In this document: positions 51,859 to 60,432 of the stretch, in pieces
Layout of the letters: each line of letters starts with the position of its first letter
How positions within the stretch are numbered: position 1 is the stretch's first letter
NCBI GenBank assembly: GCA_040414485.1
Contig: JBEDUK010000110.1
Location: 1-64,000 of the forward strand
Length of the DNA: 64,000 nt
Direction of reading: 5' to 3'
Source of the DNA: JBEDUK01 sp040414485
Lineage (GTDB): Bacteria; Actinomycetota; UBA4738
Notes under the pieces: model-generated
Database searches by the model: none
What the model was told of the DNA's origin: nothing
What the model saw: only the letters and a program-made list of their open reading frames with translations
Position numbers and translations under genes: made by a program

Positions 51859-53030
51859 GAGGAGGGCGTCAGTGCCTGGTCGGTGGGGGCGGCGGCCGGA
51901 GCCGTGGTCCCGGCGATCTGGGTGACGTGAGGATCGGGCGGCTCCTTCCGCCAGCTCTTCTTCATGCGCCAGATCACGTACGTGCCCACGCCGAGCGGGA
52001 TCTGGACGCCGTAGGTGAGCGCACGGAACAGCAGCACGGCGGCCGCGATCTGCGCTTTGAAGACGTCCAGCGGCACATCCGTGTGCGCACGGCCCAGCGC
52101 GATGAGCGCGGCGATATACGCGGTCTCGACCAGCCCCACACCCCCGGGCGTGATCGGCAGTGCGGTGATCAGCCTGCCGAACGCGAAGACCGCGAGCACC
52201 TGCGCCCACGAGATCTCCTGTTGGGACACCCCGACGTGGCGGAGCGCGAGGAGCAACACGACGTAGAGGGCGATGTGGCTGGCGATGGTCGTGAGCGTCA
52301 GCCACAACCATCGTCTCGCCAGCAGTTCGATGGTGTCGTGACGGAACCGGACCGCCCGCTCACCCCAGTCCGTGACCGGGGGTTTGCGCGCCAGCTTCCG
52401 GACCTTCGACCACATGCGGCCGAGGCCGTCACCGATCGCCTGGGCCAGGTGCTTCCTCCAGAGCATGAGCGCGAACAGCAGGACGCAACCGGCCAGGATC
52501 GCCAGCCCGATGATCGCCGGCGCGAGCGTCGCCGGGCTGACGGTGCCCGTGATCGCCACACAGGCGAGGGCGATCACGGGGAGCGCGAGCTTGAAGAAGC
52601 TGTTCCAGATGCCGGTGAGCGTGATCTCCAGGGTGATCGAGGAGGCGGAGAACCCCCAGGAGCGGAAGATCGCCACGGCAACGCCGACCGCGACCGCGCC
52701 GCCGGCCGGGATGACGTTGGAGATCGTGGTGGTGGTCTGGTTGTTGACCGCCGCCTGCCCGGTCGTGAGCCGGGGCATCGCGGCCATCATCTGCCACCAG
52801 TAGGTGAACAGGTTGAAGACGGTTGCCAGCACCAGGGTCAGGCCCTCGAGCCAGGTCAGATCGGTGATGGTCCTCCAGACGGCCGAATAGTCGGCGATCT
52901 TCGGGATCACCAGGCCGAACATGGCGCCGGCCACGACGACCGACAGGACGACCTGAAGGGCGCGCACGATGCGCTTGCGACGCTTCGCTCGGGCGTCGAC
53001 GTTCGCTGAAGATGGTGCGGCGGCGCTCAC
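51855..53030 (-). CDS. Flippase-like membrane protein (LPG synthase TM / UPF0104 family)
   Basis: A 391-residue protein with about eight membrane segments and the family marks NNQTTTTISNVIPAGGAVAVGVAV near residue 97 and FAFGRLITALPITPGGVGLVETAYIAAL near residue 290. This is the transmembrane half of MprF-type proteins, which flip lipids such as lysyl-phosphatidylglycerol; the synthase half is absent. The C-terminal tail is polar. A GTG start at 53030 heads the five-gene operon. Confidence 0.87.
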   Translation of the reverse strand: MSAAAPSSANVDARAKRRKRIVRALQVVLSVVVAGAMFGLVIPKIADYSAVWRTITDLTWLEGLTLVLATVFNLFTYWWQMMAAMPRLTTGQAAVNNQTTTTISNVIPAGGAVAVGVAVAIFRSWGFSASSITLEITLTGIWNSFFKLALPVIALACVAITGTVSPATLAPAIIGLAILAGCVLLFALMLWRKHLAQAIGDGLGRMWSKVRKLARKPPVTDWGERAVRFRHDTIELLARRWLWLTLTTIASHIALYVVLLLALRHVGVSQQEISWAQVLAVFAFGRLITALPITPGGVGLVETAYIAALIALGRAHTDVPLDVFKAQIAAAVLLFRALTYGVQIPLGVGTYVIWRMKKSWRKEPPDPHVTQIAGTTAPAAAPTDQALTPSS

Positions 53031-53163
53031 CCCGAGACGCTTCTCCCCTCGACCGCCAGTGTGCCCGTGGCCACGATGCCACGTCGGGGCCGCCGTGTCG
53101 AGGCGGGGCGCATGTCACCGAGAGCCGGCCGGCGCGCCTACGGCCGACGGATTGCTCAGTCCG

Positions 53164-53808
53164 CTACCAACAGCCTCCGCCCCACGGGCCCCAGCCGCCG
53201 TCGGCGACAGCGTGGGCGGCGACCGCGATGTTCGCGTACGCGTCGAACACCGATGCGCCGCCGTATCCGTAACGGCGCGAATAGGTTGCCCACGACCCCG
53301 AGACCCATTGGAAGACACCTGCGGCCGACGATCCGGGGTTTCGCGCGTACGGGTTGAAATGGCTCTCCCGGTTCGCGATGCACAGGGCCATCCCAACCTG
53401 TCCAGGCCCCGCGATCCGCGAGAAGAGCGAGATGACCATTCCGCGGACCGAGTCGCCACTGGCCGCCGCCAGGGTCATGCCGCCGGCGCTGCCGCCGTTG
53501 CCGCCGTGGCTGCGCTCGGCGGCGCGCGATCGGGTCTTCACCCGGTCCGCGAGCCAGGCTCTATGGCGGACCGTCGCCGCCGCGCGGCGCATGACGGCCG
53601 CCTCGGCCCCGGGCGCAGCGGACGTGAGGGCGCCCGCGGCCGCGGCGGCCACCTCGATCGGCACCCGGGGCACCGCGCCTCCTGCCGATGAGCCGGTGGG
53701 GGACCGACCGTGCGACGCGGCGGGAGCCGCCAGCATCAAGACCACACCGATCGTCGCCGCCAACAGCGCCAGCGCCACCGCCGACCGGGTTCCTTCGTTG
53801 AGCCTCAT
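53164..53808 (-). CDS. Secreted transglycosylase-like (lysozyme-fold) protein
   Basis: A 214-residue exported protein. A hydrophobic signal (SAVALALLAATIGVVLML) ends near PAASH. An Ala-rich helical linker with KTRSRAAERSHGG follows. The C-terminal 80 residues, CIANRESHFNPYARNPGSSAAGVFQWVSGSWATYSRRYGYGGASVFDAYANIAVAAHAVADGGWGPWG, are described here in pieces: a catalytic Glu in NRESHF, GVFQW, and the final Trp-rich motif, as in goose-lysozyme-like transglycosylases. It probably cuts peptidoglycan. A GGAGG site precedes the ATG, and an unusually long structured leader lies upstream. Confidence 0.83.
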   Translation of the reverse strand: MRLNEGTRSAVALALLAATIGVVLMLAAPAASHGRSPTGSSAGGAVPRVPIEVAAAAAGALTSAAPGAEAAVMRRAAATVRHRAWLADRVKTRSRAAERSHGGNGGSAGGMTLAAASGDSVRGMVISLFSRIAGPGQVGMALCIANRESHFNPYARNPGSSAAGVFQWVSGSWATYSRRYGYGGASVFDAYANIAVAAHAVADGGWGPWGGGCW

Positions 53809-54471
53809 CCATTCCTCCAAGGTTGTCGAGACGGGATTCAGGGTGTGGTCAGGCAAGGCTCCTTTCGGGCATGTGGACGACCGCACGCAATGGCGTGCAC
53901 GGCAGTTGTCGGGTCTGAAGGGGAAAGAGTGGACTGGGCGCGAGGGGGGGTGGTGCGCCGCCGGTCCGGGAAGGGCTTCTTGCCGAAAGCCCGATCGTCG
54001 TATCCGGTTGTGTGATTCCCCGACGTCCCCCGGCCGGACCGCGGAGCGTCCGCGGAGTGGTCACCCGATGTGACCGCCGTGCGTCGACCGGTCGGAGAGC
54101 GTCCTGGCCGCGCCGTCACCGGCCGTCGCGACCTGAAGTTGAGATTGAGGCTAGCAGCCGCCACCGACAACGACCACCGGCTCAGGCGAAGCCGGACGGT
54201 CGGGATCGGGGGTCAATTCGAGCGCCAGGCTCACCCTCGGGTTCGGCTCAAGGTTCGGCTCGGTTGGATCGCGGTGGTCGAAACCGGGCTCCCGGCTCGT
54301 CCGTATCCTCTCGAAGAAGGCGATCGTTCATCGACGCAGCGGAACGCGGGCCGAGGGGCATCGAAGAGCGACCGGGGGCATCTCGAAAACAGCAGTCAAG
54401 GGGATGGGGGAGGCGTGCCGATACATCGCAACGAACCCGCGGCGCGGCGGGTCCACGGAGGAGGAACCCGC
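53809..54471. other. Gene-poor stretch with structured leader upstream of the transglycosylase
   Basis: No convincing gene lies in these 663 bases. Three perfect hairpins occur within the first 250 bases, at 53883-53898 (GCACGC/GCGTGC), 53973-53992 (GGGCTT/AAGCCC) and 54039-54055 (CCGCGGA/TCCGCGG). They would be in the 5' leader of the minus-strand transglycosylase transcript and may form a regulatory RNA. The stretch 54100-54471 shows nothing else beyond the ribosome-binding site of the small zinc-ribbon gene. Confidence 0.4.
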
Positions 54472-54714
54472 ATGACCGTGACGCTACTTTCCGCATCAGG
54501 GGCGGCGCTGCTCGGCGCCATCGCCGCGGTGTCGAAGGCCCGGTTCGGTTCGTCCCGGGCTCGCGGTGGCTACAACTGCTGCGAGTACTGTTCGCATCCG
54601 TTGCCTCGCGATCCGGAGCACACGTGGCGCTACAGCGGCACCTGCTGGAAGTGCGGACGCGTCCAGCCCTGGGCGACCGTCCCGGCCACGACCGGTCCGC
54701 TCGACGCCGCCTGA
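54472..54714 (+). CDS. Small Cys-pair (zinc-ribbon-like) protein
   Basis: An 80-residue protein. A hydrophobic start (LLSASGAALLGAIAAVS) could be a membrane anchor or weak signal. Two CxxC pairs, CEYC and CWKC, about 24 residues apart, suggest a zinc ribbon. A very purine-rich GGAGGAGGAA site precedes the ATG. Its neighbours are gene-poor stretches, and no function can be given. Confidence 0.65.
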   Translation: MTVTLLSASGAALLGAIAAVSKARFGSSRARGGYNCCEYCSHPLPRDPEHTWRYSGTCWKCGRVQPWATVPATTGPLDAA

Positions 54715-55362
54715 ACCCGCCGGTCCTGCAGCACTTCCCCGACCGCCGGGTGCGGCGCCGTCTCTCGGCACAGGCGAGGCCATTCGAGGATCGAGCCGAC
54801 CCGTATCGCGCCAACCTTCCGGCTGAGCGCCCTCCGCGGCGGGCCGGCCGAACGGTTTCCAGGCACCGGGCTCGCAACGATCAGGCCAATGTGGTTGCAG
54901 CCGTTCAGGCACACGGCGACCTTCCCCCCGGCCTTCTCAGGCGCAATTGGTCGACGCTGCACTGTTCCCGGCTGCAAGTCGGTCCGGACCCATGACACTC
55001 CGGAGCGCACGCCGACCGTGCTCGCTGAGGGCGTCCATGGCGTCGACAAGTTCGGTCGGAAGTTCGAGCACGACTGAAGCACGCCTGAGGCCGGGTGGGC
55101 GATTCGCCGCTCAGCTTCGTGGGCAGAATCCTGACGGCGCGAGGCGACCCCTCCCGGTCATCTCCCCAGGAACCATCGTTGACCGGAACCCCCTCCCTCG
55201 CGCCATCTTCGTGCACACGGTCGGACATCGGCCCGCGCCCTTGACGAGTCGATATGCATTCGGTATGGCCCGGACGAGCCACTGTTGCAGGTCGTCCGAC
55301 CCTGTCGCCCAGCGGTCTGCTGCTTAGTGTCGCGGCATGACAGTCGCACGAAGGAGGGTCCG
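54715..55362. other. Gene-poor stretch; promoter candidate at its right end
   Basis: I see no convincing gene here: frames on both strands are short and lack recognisable patterns or ribosome-binding sites. The base composition is less extreme than in the coding regions around it. The only supported element is the promoter candidate at 55241-55269. Confidence 0.4.
55241..55269 (+). promoter_or_regulatory. Sigma-70-like promoter for the small secreted protein
   Basis: TTGACG (55241-55246), a 17-base spacer and TATGGC (55264-55269) form one of the few -35/-10 pairs in the window with good spacing. It would give a leader of about 85 bases before the ATG at 55363. Confidence 0.45.
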
Positions 55363-55836
55363 ATGAAACGCATCCTGTCCGGCTTGGCGGCGCTCACGCT
55401 ACTGGCGACCTTTGCCGTGCTGGCCTCGCCGGCGGCCTCGGTTGCTCGGTCGGTTTCGCATCCTGCCAGCATCGCGGCCAGGCAGTTCACCGCGACCGGC
55501 ACGCTGGGTGAGTACTACACGAAGCAAACCGTCACCGGTGTGTACAAGAACCGCCGAGGCCGCCCGCTCAACGTCACGGTTTACGACTACGCGGGGAGGG
55601 TCCTCGCCTTCTCGGCGAAGCCAAGGATCGACACGGCGTTCTGGGGCAACTACTGGCACGACACCTACGGCCTCGACCAGTGGTTCGTCGGGGGCAACGC
55701 CAACGCCACCTACCACTTGATGCTGCCGCCGCCCCCGATGGGGTCGACCTTCACGGCGCTTCTGGTGACTGACTTCAACGGCGACGGCAACTGGCAGAAC
55801 TGGCTGGATGGAACCTCGACGAGGGGCAGCCACTGA
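55363..55836 (+). CDS. Small secreted protein, unknown function
   Basis: A 157-residue protein with a signal peptide (LSGLAALTLLATFAVLASPAAS). The mature part has KQTVTGVYKNRRGRPLNVTVYDYAGRVLAFSAKP, aromatic-rich AFWGNYWHDTYGLDQWFVGG, and a DFNGDGNW loop resembling a calcium-binding EF-hand-like motif. No family is recognised. AAGGAGGG gives a strong ribosome-binding site at the right distance from the ATG. The 170-base gap to the tRNA contains three short GGTATGC repeats (55842, 55852, 55866). Confidence 0.75.
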   Translation: MKRILSGLAALTLLATFAVLASPAASVARSVSHPASIAARQFTATGTLGEYYTKQTVTGVYKNRRGRPLNVTVYDYAGRVLAFSAKPRIDTAFWGNYWHDTYGLDQWFVGGNANATYHLMLPPPPMGSTFTALLVTDFNGDGNWQNWLDGTSTRGSH

Positions 55837-56008
55837 CTGGCGGTATGCGTTGGTATGCGCCGACAGGTATGCCCAAGGATCGCTTGATTCCGCGCGGCGA
55901 TGCGCTCGTAATGCGAGCCGGCCTCCTTTGGCTGGCGTGGTCTGAGGAGTACCCGTGGCGCGGGCCACGGACACGAAGGCTGAGCGATCAGGCCGCTCTT
56001 CATCCCGG

Positions 56009-56092
56009 TGCGAGAGGGGGGAGTCGAACCCCCACGCCCGTCACGGGCACCGGATCCTAAATCCGGCGCGTCTGCCGTTTCGCCACTCTCGC
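56009..56092 (-). tRNA. tRNA-Leu, anticodon UAG
   Basis: An 84-base gene on the minus strand. The acceptor stem GCGAGAG pairs with CTCTCGC, the anticodon arm reads CCGGA-TTTAGGA-TCCGG with TAG at its centre, the long variable arm has GCCCGTGACGGGC, and the T arm is GGGGG-TTCGACT-CCCCC. A long variable arm plus the UAG anticodon gives leucine. The terminal CCA is not encoded. It stands alone beside the gene-poor stretch at 53.8-55.4 kb. Confidence 0.95.
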
Positions 56093-56199
56093 GCTGATGC
56101 CGTCGGTGCCCGAAGCCGACCCCAGCGTACCGGCTGGAGGCCTCCCCGGCGCCGGCGGGCCGCGTAAAGCGACCTGCTCCACGGGCCGATGACCGGTCC

Positions 56200-57156
56200 A
56201 TGAGGATCCTGCTCGCCGAAGACGACGCCGTCTCTCGCCGCCTGCTTCAAGCCGTTCTGGAGCAATGGGGCTATGAGGTGATCCTCGCCTCCGACGGCGC
56301 GCAGGCATGGGAGATCCTCCGGGACGACGGCGCTCCCTCCCTCGCGATCCTGGACTGGGTCATGCCCAAGATGGACGGCGTCGAGGTCTGTCGGCGCCTC
56401 CGGACGGACGCCGACCATCCCTACGTCTACGCGATCCTCCTCACTGGCCGCTCGGAGGCTCGAGACGTGGTCCAGGGCCTCGATGCCGGCGCCGACGACT
56501 ACATCACGAAGCCCTTCGACTCGAACGAGCTGCACGTTCGGCTCCGGGCCGGCCGGCGGATCCTGGAGCTCCAGTCCGTCATGCTCGACACCCAGCGGAT
56601 CCTTCGCGACCAGGCGACGCACGATCCGTTGACGGCGCTCCCGAACCGGACCCAGGCCCTCGAGGCGCTCGATCGCGACGTGGCCCGGGCACGGCGCGAG
56701 ACCGCGCCGGTGTCGGTCCTGATGCTCGACCTGGACCACTTCAAAGGTGTCAACGACACGTTCGGCCACATCGCGGGCGACGCGGTGCTCCGTGAGGCGG
56801 CGCGCCGCATCCGCGACTCGGTCCGCCAGTACGACGTCGTCGGCCGATACGGCGGCGAGGAGTTCGTCGTGGTCCTGCCGGGATGCGAGGCCGGGGCCGC
56901 TGTGGCGCTTGCCGGCCGCGTCCGTGCCGCCATCGGCGGCACCTCGATCAACACCTCGGAAGGCGTCGTGTCAGTGACCGTGAGCATCGGGACGGCGAGC
57001 TACCCGGAGGTCGGGGAGACGCCGGAGGAGCTGATCCGTGCCGCCGACGCCGCGCTCTACCGTTCCAAGCGAGCGGGCCGCGACCGCGTCGAGTCCGCGC
57101 TCCCGGCGGAGGCGTCGCCGCCCGCGCACGGTGTCGCGATGCGGGAGGCCGGATGA
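56200..57156 (+). CDS. Response regulator with GGDEF domain (PleD-like diguanylate cyclase)
   Basis: A 318-residue protein. The receiver (1-120) has acidic residues in LLAEDDAVS, phospho-Asp in AILDWVMPKMDG and the Lys in YITKPF. A coiled linker (about 121-145) joins a GGDEF domain with the active RYGGEEF signature, preceded five residues earlier by an intact RxxD inhibitory site (RQYD). It should make c-di-GMP when phosphorylated and be subject to product inhibition. It overlaps the hybrid kinase gene by four bases (ATGA). Confidence 0.93.
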   Translation: MRILLAEDDAVSRRLLQAVLEQWGYEVILASDGAQAWEILRDDGAPSLAILDWVMPKMDGVEVCRRLRTDADHPYVYAILLTGRSEARDVVQGLDAGADDYITKPFDSNELHVRLRAGRRILELQSVMLDTQRILRDQATHDPLTALPNRTQALEALDRDVARARRETAPVSVLMLDLDHFKGVNDTFGHIAGDAVLREAARRIRDSVRQYDVVGRYGGEEFVVVLPGCEAGAAVALAGRVRAAIGGTSINTSEGVVSVTVSIGTASYPEVGETPEELIRAADAALYRSKRAGRDRVESALPAEASPPAHGVAMREAG

Positions 57157-60100
57157 GCGAGCCCTCGACCGCGGAGTCGCAGCCTGGGCTCGTCGTCGCG
57201 GCCGGGTACGAGCACCCGGGCGCGGGTACGGCGCGCAGGATCCAGACGCACCCCGTGTTCCCTTCTCTCTTTGGCCGTGGGTCGCGCGACTGGGCGGATC
57301 CGGACCTGTGGTTCGCATCGATCCATCCGGATGACCGTGAGCTCGTCCGCGTCGCCGTCGCCCCACCCACCGAGGCGGCTCACCGACTGACCGAATACCG
57401 GCTGGTCGGCGCCGACGGTCAGGTGATAACGGTCCAGGACCACGCCGTCTTCGAGCCGTCCGCCGGCGGCCGGCTCGAGGGCCTCTGGCGGGGCGTGATG
57501 GCGGACGTGACCGGATCGCGGGGCATGGAGGTTCGGCTCCGCGACGTCGAGACGCGGTTCAGGAGCCTGGTGGAACAGATCCCTGCGATCACGTACGTGG
57601 ACGCTGTCGACGAGGTCATGACCACGACGTACATCAGCCCCCAGATCGAGTGGATCCTGGGCGTTCTTCCCCACGAGTACATCGACGCTCCGGACCTCTG
57701 GCACGAGATGCTGCATCCCGAGGACCGCGATCGCGCCCTGCAGCGCTACCTCGAAGGCCGGGCCTCCGGCCGCCCGTTCTCCTTCGAGTACCGGCTGATC
57801 GCCCGGGACGGGCGCGTCGTGTGGTTCCGGGACGAAGCCGCCGTGATCCGCGATGCGACGGGCCGCCCGACCATGGTTCAGGGCGTGATGCTGGACATCA
57901 CCGAGACGAAGCGGGCCGAGGAGGCGGTGCGGCGTTCGGAGCGGCAGTATCGCGACCTGGTCGAGACCGCCCAGGACGTCGTGTTCACGCTTGGCGTCGA
58001 CGGGACATTCTCCTCGCTCAACCGCGCGTTCGAGACGATCACCGGCTGGCCCCGGGAAGAGTGGATCGGCGCGTTCTTCCCGCCGCTGGTTCACCCGGAC
58101 GACCTGGCGGCGGCGTTCGGTGCCCTGACCACGATCGCGGGCGGGAAGCCGATGACGGCCCACGAGCTGCGCATCTCGCACGCGAACGGCGGGTTCGTGG
58201 TGGGCGAGTTCACGATCACCCCGCAGCTGGAGGACGGTCAGGTCGTGGGAGCGCTCGGGATCGCCCGTGACATCACGGAGCGCAAGCGCGCCGGGGCCGA
58301 ACTGGAGGCCGCCCGCGCGGCGGCCGAGGCGGCCAACCGCGCGAAGAGCGAGTTCCTGGCGAACATGAGCCACGAGATCCGCACGCCGCTGAACGCGGTG
58401 ATCGGGCTCTCCGGGCTCCTGCTGGACACGCCGCTCACCGAGGAGCAGCGCGACTACCTCGAGACGATCCGCGGTTCGGGCGACGCGCTCCTCGGGGTCA
58501 TCAACGACATTCTCGATTTCTCGAAGATCGAGGCCGGCCGGCTGGAGGTCGAGCACGCGCCGTTCGACGTCCGCGCGTGCGTCGAGGAGTCGCTCGACCT
58601 GGTGGCCTCCGCCGCGTCGGCGAAGGGTCTGGAGATCGCCTATCTGGTGGACCAGTCGGTGCCTTCGGTGCTGGTCGGGGACGTGACGCGCCTGCGCCAG
58701 GTGCTGGTCAACCTCCTGTCGAACGCAGTGAAGTTCACGGCGAGCGGTGAGGTTGTCGTGACCGTCTCGAGCCGTCCGCGCGACGAACGGCGCCACGACG
58801 TGCACTTCGCCGTGATCGACACGGGGATCGGGATCCCGGCCGAGAAGATGGACCGGCTGTTCGATTCGTTCTCGCAGGTCGACGCCTCCATCACGCGCCG
58901 ATACGGCGGCACCGGATTGGGGCTCGCGATCAGCAAGCGGCTCGCGGAGATGATGGGCGGCGGGATGTGGGCCGAATCAACCCCAGGGGCGGGTTCGACG
59001 TTCCATGTCACCGTGCTGGCCGAGGTCGGGCAGCAGGACTCGATGCCGCCCGCTCCACACGCGGCGGCGAACCTGGCCGGCCTCCGCGTCCTGGTCGTCG
59101 ACGACAGCGCGACGAACCGGTTGATCCTGGCCAAGCAGTTGCGGTCGTGGGACATCGTGCCGATCGAAGCCGCGTCGGCCGAGGAGGCGCTTGACGTCCT
59201 GAGGTCCGTCGGCCGTTTCGACGTCGCGGTCCTGGACATGAACATGCCGAACATGGACGGCGAGATGCTCGCCGGGGCCATCCGCGACCTGCCCGACGCG
59301 AGCGGGCTGCCGCTGGTGATGCTGACGTCGGTCGGACGGCAGCGGGGCGACGGGCCGGCCGACGGCGCATTCGCCGCGTACCTCACGAAGCCCGTCAAGC
59401 CGGCACGGCTCCACGACGTGCTCGGGCAGGCCGTCGCCAGCCGTTCGGGCGCGGCTGCCGTGGCGGCCGCGGCGCATGGCTCGCACGACGACATCGCCGC
59501 AACGAACGACCAGATGGGCGCCGGGCACCCGCTTCGGATCCTGCTGGCCGAGGACAACGCGGTGAACCGCAAGGTCGCGACGAAGCTCCTCGAGCGCCTG
59601 GGCTACCGGCCCGAGGTCGCCGGGAACGGTTACGAGGTGCTGCACGCGCTCGAGCGAAAGGTCTTCGACGTCGTCCTCATGGATGTCGCGATGCCCGAGA
59701 TGGACGGCCTCGAGGCCTCGCGTCGGATCCGCCGGTCCATGCCGGACGGCGGTCGCCCCCGCATCGTGGCGATGACGGCCAACGCCATGGCGGGTGACCG
59801 CGAACGGTGCTTCGAGGCGGGCATGGAGGACTACGTCAGCAAGCCGATCGACATCGACAACCTGGCGGCGGCGCTGCGGCGGAGTCCGCGCCTGGCCGCC
59901 GAAGAGCCGCCGGGTCCCGGAACGGTCGGCCTGGACCAGGGTCAGGACGGCACCGGGGTCAGCGCGCACGCATGGCATCCCGGGACGGCGCTCGCCGGCG
60001 CCGCGAACGACGCGGCCGGTCGGGAGGCGCACTCCGGCGCAGGGGTTCCGCAGTCGCCGTCCGTGAGTCGGGCGGTGGACCCCGAGGCCCTCTCCGCCTT

Positions 60101-60416
60101 CGCGCGGGAGCTCGGCGGCGCCGCCGCGGAGGTGGTCGCCGAGATCGTCGAAACGTACCTCCAGGACACGCCGGAGTTGATCCGGCAGATGCGGGAGGCC
60201 GTGCGGGCGGCCGACGCCGGCGCGCTCGATCGCGCCGCGCACACGCTCAAGTCCTCCAGCGCCACCGTCGGTGCGATGACGCTCTCGTCACGGTGCCGTG
60301 CGATCGAGGAGCAGGCACGCGGCGGGCGGGTCTCGGACATGGGCGACGCGGTCCGCTCGGTCGAAGGCGAATTCGAACGTGTCCGCCGGGAGCTGGAGTC
60401 CGGCCTGGCCGCGTAG
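57153..60416 (+). CDS. Hybrid sensor histidine kinase (PAS x3, HisKA, HATPase, two receivers, Hpt)
   Basis: A 1087-residue cytoplasmic sensor. Three PAS regions lie at about 30-125, 130-255 and 260-390. HisKA has NMSHEIRTPLNAV with His near 408, the ATPase has LLSNAVKF, DTGIGIP and GGTGLGLAI. Two receivers follow, LVVDDSATNR with VLDMNMP (about 645-760) and LLAEDNAVNRK with VLMDVAMP (about 795-910), both with the acidic pair, phospho-Asp and Lys. The C-terminal Hpt has HTLKSSSATVG near 1029. It has no membrane segment. It probably feeds the GGDEF regulator upstream through its Hpt. Confidence 0.94.
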   Translation: MSEPSTAESQPGLVVAAGYEHPGAGTARRIQTHPVFPSLFGRGSRDWADPDLWFASIHPDDRELVRVAVAPPTEAAHRLTEYRLVGADGQVITVQDHAVFEPSAGGRLEGLWRGVMADVTGSRGMEVRLRDVETRFRSLVEQIPAITYVDAVDEVMTTTYISPQIEWILGVLPHEYIDAPDLWHEMLHPEDRDRALQRYLEGRASGRPFSFEYRLIARDGRVVWFRDEAAVIRDATGRPTMVQGVMLDITETKRAEEAVRRSERQYRDLVETAQDVVFTLGVDGTFSSLNRAFETITGWPREEWIGAFFPPLVHPDDLAAAFGALTTIAGGKPMTAHELRISHANGGFVVGEFTITPQLEDGQVVGALGIARDITERKRAGAELEAARAAAEAANRAKSEFLANMSHEIRTPLNAVIGLSGLLLDTPLTEEQRDYLETIRGSGDALLGVINDILDFSKIEAGRLEVEHAPFDVRACVEESLDLVASAASAKGLEIAYLVDQSVPSVLVGDVTRLRQVLVNLLSNAVKFTASGEVVVTVSSRPRDERRHDVHFAVIDTGIGIPAEKMDRLFDSFSQVDASITRRYGGTGLGLAISKRLAEMMGGGMWAESTPGAGSTFHVTVLAEVGQQDSMPPAPHAAANLAGLRVLVVDDSATNRLILAKQLRSWDIVPIEAASAEEALDVLRSVGRFDVAVLDMNMPNMDGEMLAGAIRDLPDASGLPLVMLTSVGRQRGDGPADGAFAAYLTKPVKPARLHDVLGQAVASRSGAAAVAAAAHGSHDDIAATNDQMGAGHPLRILLAEDNAVNRKVATKLLERLGYRPEVAGNGYEVLHALERKVFDVVLMDVAMPEMDGLEASRRIRRSMPDGGRPRIVAMTANAMAGDRERCFEAGMEDYVSKPIDIDNLAAALRRSPRLAAEEPPGPGTVGLDQGQDGTGVSAHAWHPGTALAGAANDAAGREAHSGAGVPQSPSVSRAVDPEALSAFARELGGAAAEVVAEIVETYLQDTPELIRQMREAVRAADAGALDRAAHTLKSSSATVGAMTLSSRCRAIEEQARGGRVSDMGDAVRSVEGEFERVRRELESGLAA

Positions 60417-60432
60417 GCCGTTCTGGACGCGA

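Noticed and set aside
54012..54995. Long open frame across the gene-poor stretch
   Set aside because: The protein is almost entirely Arg/Pro/Gly/Ser of the type made by shadow frames in GC-rich DNA and overlaps the better-supported zinc-ribbon gene.
55842..55872. Three copies of GGTATGC near the tRNA-Leu gene
   Set aside because: Two are 10 bases apart and the third 14 bases on. They are too short to call a repeat element or an integration site, and no integrase gene is nearby.
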